A stretch of 8,163 nucleotides of DNA, from positions 1 through 8,163 of the forward strand of contig WLEG01000073.1 in the NCBI GenBank assembly GCA_009704425.1, written 5' to 3'. Positions within the stretch are counted from its first letter, which is position 1. Each line of letters opens with the position of its first letter. Shown in pieces: positions 5,619-8,163 of this stretch. The notes beneath the pieces are model-generated. The model saw only the letters and a program-made list of their open reading frames with translations. It did not search any database and was not told where the DNA came from. Origin of the DNA: Actinomycetota bacterium. GTDB lineage: Bacteria; Actinomycetota; Acidimicrobiia; Acidimicrobiales; Ilumatobacteraceae. A program made the position numbers and the translations under genes.

Positions 5619-6772
5619 GGGGTCACCACGCGGTCCCATTCGGCCCGGACCATGGGCTCGGGGTCGTCGCGCAGGGAGTCCGGAACGTCGACGTGCCCGA
5701 GTCGTCTCGCCGCCCACAGGGCATGGGCACGCAGGACGGGAACATCGCCTCCAAGGTAGTGGCGAAGCACCGAGCGAACCGAGTCATCGACGGGGACGGG
5801 TGCCACATTGCCCAGGATCACGAGGGCGTTGCGTCGCAACCACACGGGGTCACGGTCGGCCAGATACCAGCGTCCGTACGACTCGAGCAACCACTCGTCG
5901 TCGGCCCACAGCAGTTCGAGCAGATCGACGAACTGACCCGGGCCGATCGCCGCCGGAAGATCCGCCGCGTCGCGGGGCCGATGACGCGAGGACAACCGGA
6001 CGTTGGGCGGGCACGTGCTCTGACAGTCGTCGCATCCGTAGATGCGATCGCCCAGGGATTCGCGGAACTCCACCGGGAAGACCCCCGGCTTTTGCACCAG
6101 CCACGCCAGACAGCGGCGTGCGTCCACGACACCGTTGTCGACGATGGCCGCGGTCGGACAGGCGTCGATGCAGATGCGACAGGTGCCGCAACCGTCGGGT
6201 GCCGGCTGGGTGGCGGGAGGGAAGACCGCGGTGGTGACGATCGACCCGAGGCTGAAGAAGCTTCCGGCGCCGGGCAACAACAGGTTCGCGTTCTTGCCGA
6301 ACCAACCCAATCCGGCCCGATGAGCGACCTCCCGGTCGACGAGGTCGTTCTCGTCGGCGAAGACCACGGCTCGATGACCGTCGGCTCGAAGGCGCAACGC
6401 GATCTTCTGCAGCGCCTGACGCAAGGGTGTGTACTGATCGACCCGCGCGTATCGGGCGATCGTGGCCACCAGGGGTCCGGGCGCTTCGGTGTCGGGGACG
6501 TTGTAACTGCGCGCGGCCACGATGACCGAACGAGCCCCCTCGACCGCGCGTCGGGGATCGGTGGAGCGCTCCGGATTGCGGAACGTGAAACCCATGGTGT
6601 CGCTGAGACCACGGTCCTTACGGTCGTGAAGGGCGACCCGGGCACGGTCGAGGACCGACGCGTCGGTGAATCCGATGCGGTCGAGACCCAACCCGCGGGC
6701 CATGTCGACGATGGATGTCGCGTACTCGGGCGACACCGGTTCCGGTGAGGAGTTCTGGTCAGCCCGATGCAC
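5612..6772 (-). CDS. queG: Epoxyqueuosine reductase QueG
   Basis: A cytoplasmic iron-sulfur, cobalamin-dependent enzyme that reduces epoxyqueuosine to queuosine at position 34 of GUN-anticodon tRNAs, the last step of the pathway. It has 386 residues, the family's normal length. The N-terminal domain ends in the hallmark DREVAHRAGLGWFGKN (146-161). Asp140 aligns, by my reading, with the proposed catalytic aspartate. The ferredoxin-like part has one cluster motif at Cys195, Cys198, Cys201 and Cys205 (CGTCRICIDACP), and Cys221, Cys247, Cys250 and Cys254 for the second (YGCDDCQSTCPPN). Residues from about 280 to the end resemble the HEAT-like repeats found in longer QueG proteins. The start is given as GTG at 6770-6772, overlapping the previous gene by 14 bases. 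A second GTG at 6734-6736 (residue 13) with GGA upstream is a real alternative that removes the overlap. No other queuosine gene is in the window. Confidence 0.93.
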   Translation of the reverse strand: MHRADQNSSPEPVSPEYATSIVDMARGLGLDRIGFTDASVLDRARVALHDRKDRGLSDTMGFTFRNPERSTDPRRAVEGARSVIVAARSYNVPDTEAPGPLVATIARYARVDQYTPLRQALQKIALRLRADGHRAVVFADENDLVDREVAHRAGLGWFGKNANLLLPGAGSFFSLGSIVTTAVFPPATQPAPDGCGTCRICIDACPTAAIVDNGVVDARRCLAWLVQKPGVFPVEFRESLGDRIYGCDDCQSTCPPNVRLSSRHRPRDAADLPAAIGPGQFVDLLELLWADDEWLLESYGRWYLADRDPVWLRRNALVILGNVAPVPVDDSVRSVLRHYLGGDVPVLRAHALWAARRLGHVDVPDSLRDDPEPMVRAEWDRVVTPR

Positions 6773-7019
6773 GATGACGAAGCGTAGGCACCAAACCCGC
6801 GTCGCCGAGGGCCTTCAAGGCCCGAATCTCGTTCAGGTCGAGCACGACCGCGGTGGATTCGGCCGTTTCCCGATCGAGCAGGAACGACACCACGCAGTCG
6901 GCGCAGGCGTCGGACTGCTGCATGACGCAGGTGTCGCAGTCGATCACGAGCGGATCGACGTGATCGACGTGGGTGGAGGATGTGGGTTCGACGGGAATGC
7001 GGCGCGGGAAGCTGCTCAT
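6759..7019 (-). CDS. Small four-cysteine (CxxC-x7-CxxC) protein of unknown function
   Basis: A protein of 86 residues. Its core is CDTCVMQQSDACADC, placing Cys28, Cys31, Cys39 and Cys42 in a C-x2-C-x7-C-x2-C arrangement that could bind zinc or an iron-sulfur cluster. A hydrophobic strand follows (VVSFLL), then an acidic strand (STAVVLDLNE) and a helix that ends in AGLVPTLRH. The first 25 residues look disordered. There is no signal peptide or membrane helix. I recall similar short proteins in other actinobacteria, all uncharacterised, so it is probably a real conserved family and not a chance ORF. The ATG at 7017-7019 is supported by AAGGTG five bases upstream. The gene overlaps queG by 14 bases if queG starts at its first GTG. 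A partnership with QueG, for example in metal or redox supply, is only suggested by position. Confidence 0.78.
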   Translation of the reverse strand: MSSFPRRIPVEPTSSTHVDHVDPLVIDCDTCVMQQSDACADCVVSFLLDRETAESTAVVLDLNEIRALKALGDAGLVPTLRHRASG

Positions 7020-7024
7020 GCCGA

Positions 7025-7049
7025 CACCTTGCCAACGGGGTGTGGCAGG
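7025..7049 (-). promoter_or_regulatory. Ribosome binding site inside a possible hairpin, upstream of the Cys4 gene
   Basis: On the - strand, AAGGTG (7025-7030) is the ribosome site for the ATG at 7019. Just upstream CCTGCCA (7043-7049) can pair with TGGCAAGG (7027-7034), giving about seven base pairs with one bulged A and an eight-base loop. The stem covers AAGG of the ribosome site. It begins seven bases after the stop of the oxidoreductase gene. No T-run follows, so it is not a normal terminator. Pairing was judged by eye only. Confidence 0.4.
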
Positions 7050-7056
7050 AATGCGG

Positions 7057-8163
7057 TCACCAGCGCTCGGCCACCATTTCGGCCGCCATCATGACCGGAA
7101 AGTGGGTGTTGGCCCGGGGCAGACTCGGAAAGATCGACGCGTCGCAGACGCGCAGACCGGCCACGCCGACCACCCGCGCGTCGGAGTCCACGACGGTCGA
7201 CTCCGACCGCGGGTCACCCATGGTGCACGTGCCCGCGGCGTGCACGTAATCCCCCGTCGCCGACCGCATCCACGCGCGCAGGGAATCCGGGGAATCGGCG
7301 ATCTCGGCCAATGCCGTGCCTCGATCGTCGACGAAGAAACCCCGGGCCATCGTCGACAGCGACGGAGTTTCCAACAACTCCAACAACACGCCGACTCCGA
7401 CGGTCAACGATTCCACGTCCGCGTCGCGGGACAACAGATCGAAGTCGACGATCGGTTCCGCCAACGGATCGTTCGGGTTCAGTCGCACCGATCCCCGCGA
7501 GGCGACCTTCATCAGCGCGACGCTGATCGACCCGTAACCGATCGCGTCGGGACCGAGGTGATTGACGGGGAGCAGTTGCAAATCGGCGTCGTGTCGCCCG
7601 CTGCTGAAGCGGGCGATCGCCGACACCGCCAACGAGCGCGGGTCACGCGCCTGCCGCAACCCCACCGTGACCGGCACCGAGGGATGATCCTGCAATCCCC
7701 GCCCGACCCCGGGACGGTCGATGCCGCTGCGCAACAGGATCGTCGGCGAATGAACGGCCCCGGCCGACAGCACCACCTCGCGCGCACCGATCTCGGTACC
7801 GTCCACCAGCAGCACGCCGACGGCCCGACCGTTCTCGATCACGACCCGGTCCACGGCGACGTCGGTGCGCACCACCACGTTTCCCCGTTCGCGCGCTCGC
7901 TCCAGATACGCATCGGCGACCGTCACCCGGCGACCGTCGACGTCGCGCGTCAACATCGCCGGGCCCGCGTCGGCGGGGATTCCCGCCAAGGGGAACGGCC
8001 CCCGGTGCAGGGCCCACCCGTTCATGATGCAGGCTTCCACCAGGGAACCCGCGACCGAACCCGGCCCCTCGGGCTCCGCGCGCCGCAGCGGCACCTCGAT
8101 CCGACGGAAACAACGCTCGACGTCGCGCCATCCCCATCCGACGCAACCGAAGTCGCGCTCCCA
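7057..8163 (-). CDS. GMC-family FAD-dependent oxidoreductase (partial, N-terminus outside window)
   Basis: The frame is open to the window edge, so 368 residues of the C-terminal part are present and the start lies beyond 8163. A GTG at 8092-8094 is internal: the residues before it (GWGWRDVERCFRRIE) match the conserved GMC stretch that follows the FAD-binding region. The second GMC signature is clear in GAVHSPTILLRSGI, with Asp in place of the final Gly. The active-site pair is visible: His in YVHAAGTCTMG (codon 7240-7242) and His in ANTHFPVMMAAE (codon 7102-7104), where choline oxidase has Asn. The N-terminal GxGxxG FAD motif is outside the window. The family oxidises primary or secondary alcohols, sugars, choline or sterols with FAD. 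The substrate cannot be told from this fragment. The next gene starts 37 bases downstream, so it may head or belong to the same operon. Confidence 0.9.
   Translation of the reverse strand, partial: WERDFGCVGWGWRDVERCFRRIEVPLRRAEPEGPGSVAGSLVEACIMNGWALHRGPFPLAGIPADAGPAMLTRDVDGRRVTVADAYLERARERGNVVVRTDVAVDRVVIENGRAVGVLLVDGTEIGAREVVLSAGAVHSPTILLRSGIDRPGVGRGLQDHPSVPVTVGLRQARDPRSLAVSAIARFSSGRHDADLQLLPVNHLGPDAIGYGSISVALMKVASRGSVRLNPNDPLAEPIVDFDLLSRDADVESLTVGVGVLLELLETPSLSTMARGFFVDDRGTALAEIADSPDSLRAWMRSATGDYVHAAGTCTMGDPRSESTVVDSDARVVGVAGLRVCDASIFPSLPRANTHFPVMMAAEMVAERW

Noticed and set aside
5567..6748. A 393-codon open frame on the + strand opposite queG
   Set aside because: queG on the other strand has every hallmark motif. 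The + strand product shows no domain and biased composition.
8092..8094. GTG as the start of the GMC oxidoreductase
   Set aside because: The frame stays open to the window edge and the upstream residues fit the GMC family, so the gene is cut by the window and does not start here.

Overview
The window is dense, high-GC bacterial coding DNA with almost no intergenic space. GTG starts, four-base ATGA gene overlaps and a strong bias to G or C at third codon positions fit an actinobacterium. Protein character (a START-like protein, an ROK kinase and a PimB-type mannosyltransferase side by side, and a small CxxC...CxxC protein) suggests an Acidimicrobiia-like lineage; that placement is inference and was not tested by any search.

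Layout. The + strand holds the probable tail of an upstream gene (2-52), a small two-helix membrane protein (60-419) and a glycerol kinase, glpK (416-1912), joined to it by an ATGA overlap. From 1918 to the window end everything is on the - strand. In transcription order (right to left) this run is: a GMC-family flavin oxidoreductase cut by the window edge (8163-7057), a small four-cysteine protein (7019-6759), epoxyqueuosine reductase queG (6772-5612), a PimB-like GT4 glycosyltransferase (5604-4483), a four-helix membrane protein (4486-3983), a START/polyketide-cyclase-like protein (3973-3536), an ROK-family sugar kinase (3539-2604) and an ACT-domain protein (2562-1918). The two blocks converge with only 5 bases between stop codons.

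The - strand genes have gaps of 37, -14, 7, -4, 9, -4 and 41 bases, so they could be one transcript of eight genes with translational coupling at several joints. The glycosyltransferase, START-like protein and ROK kinase recall a neighbourhood seen around PimB' in other actinobacteria and may serve envelope glycolipid and sugar metabolism. queG belongs to tRNA queuosine synthesis and has no obvious link to these neighbours. No RNA gene, mobile element, CRISPR array, phage gene or defence system is visible. No wholly new system is evident; the least explained items are the Cys4 protein next to queG, the membrane protein coupled to glpK, and the divergent N-terminal phosphate-binding loop of the glycerol kinase.
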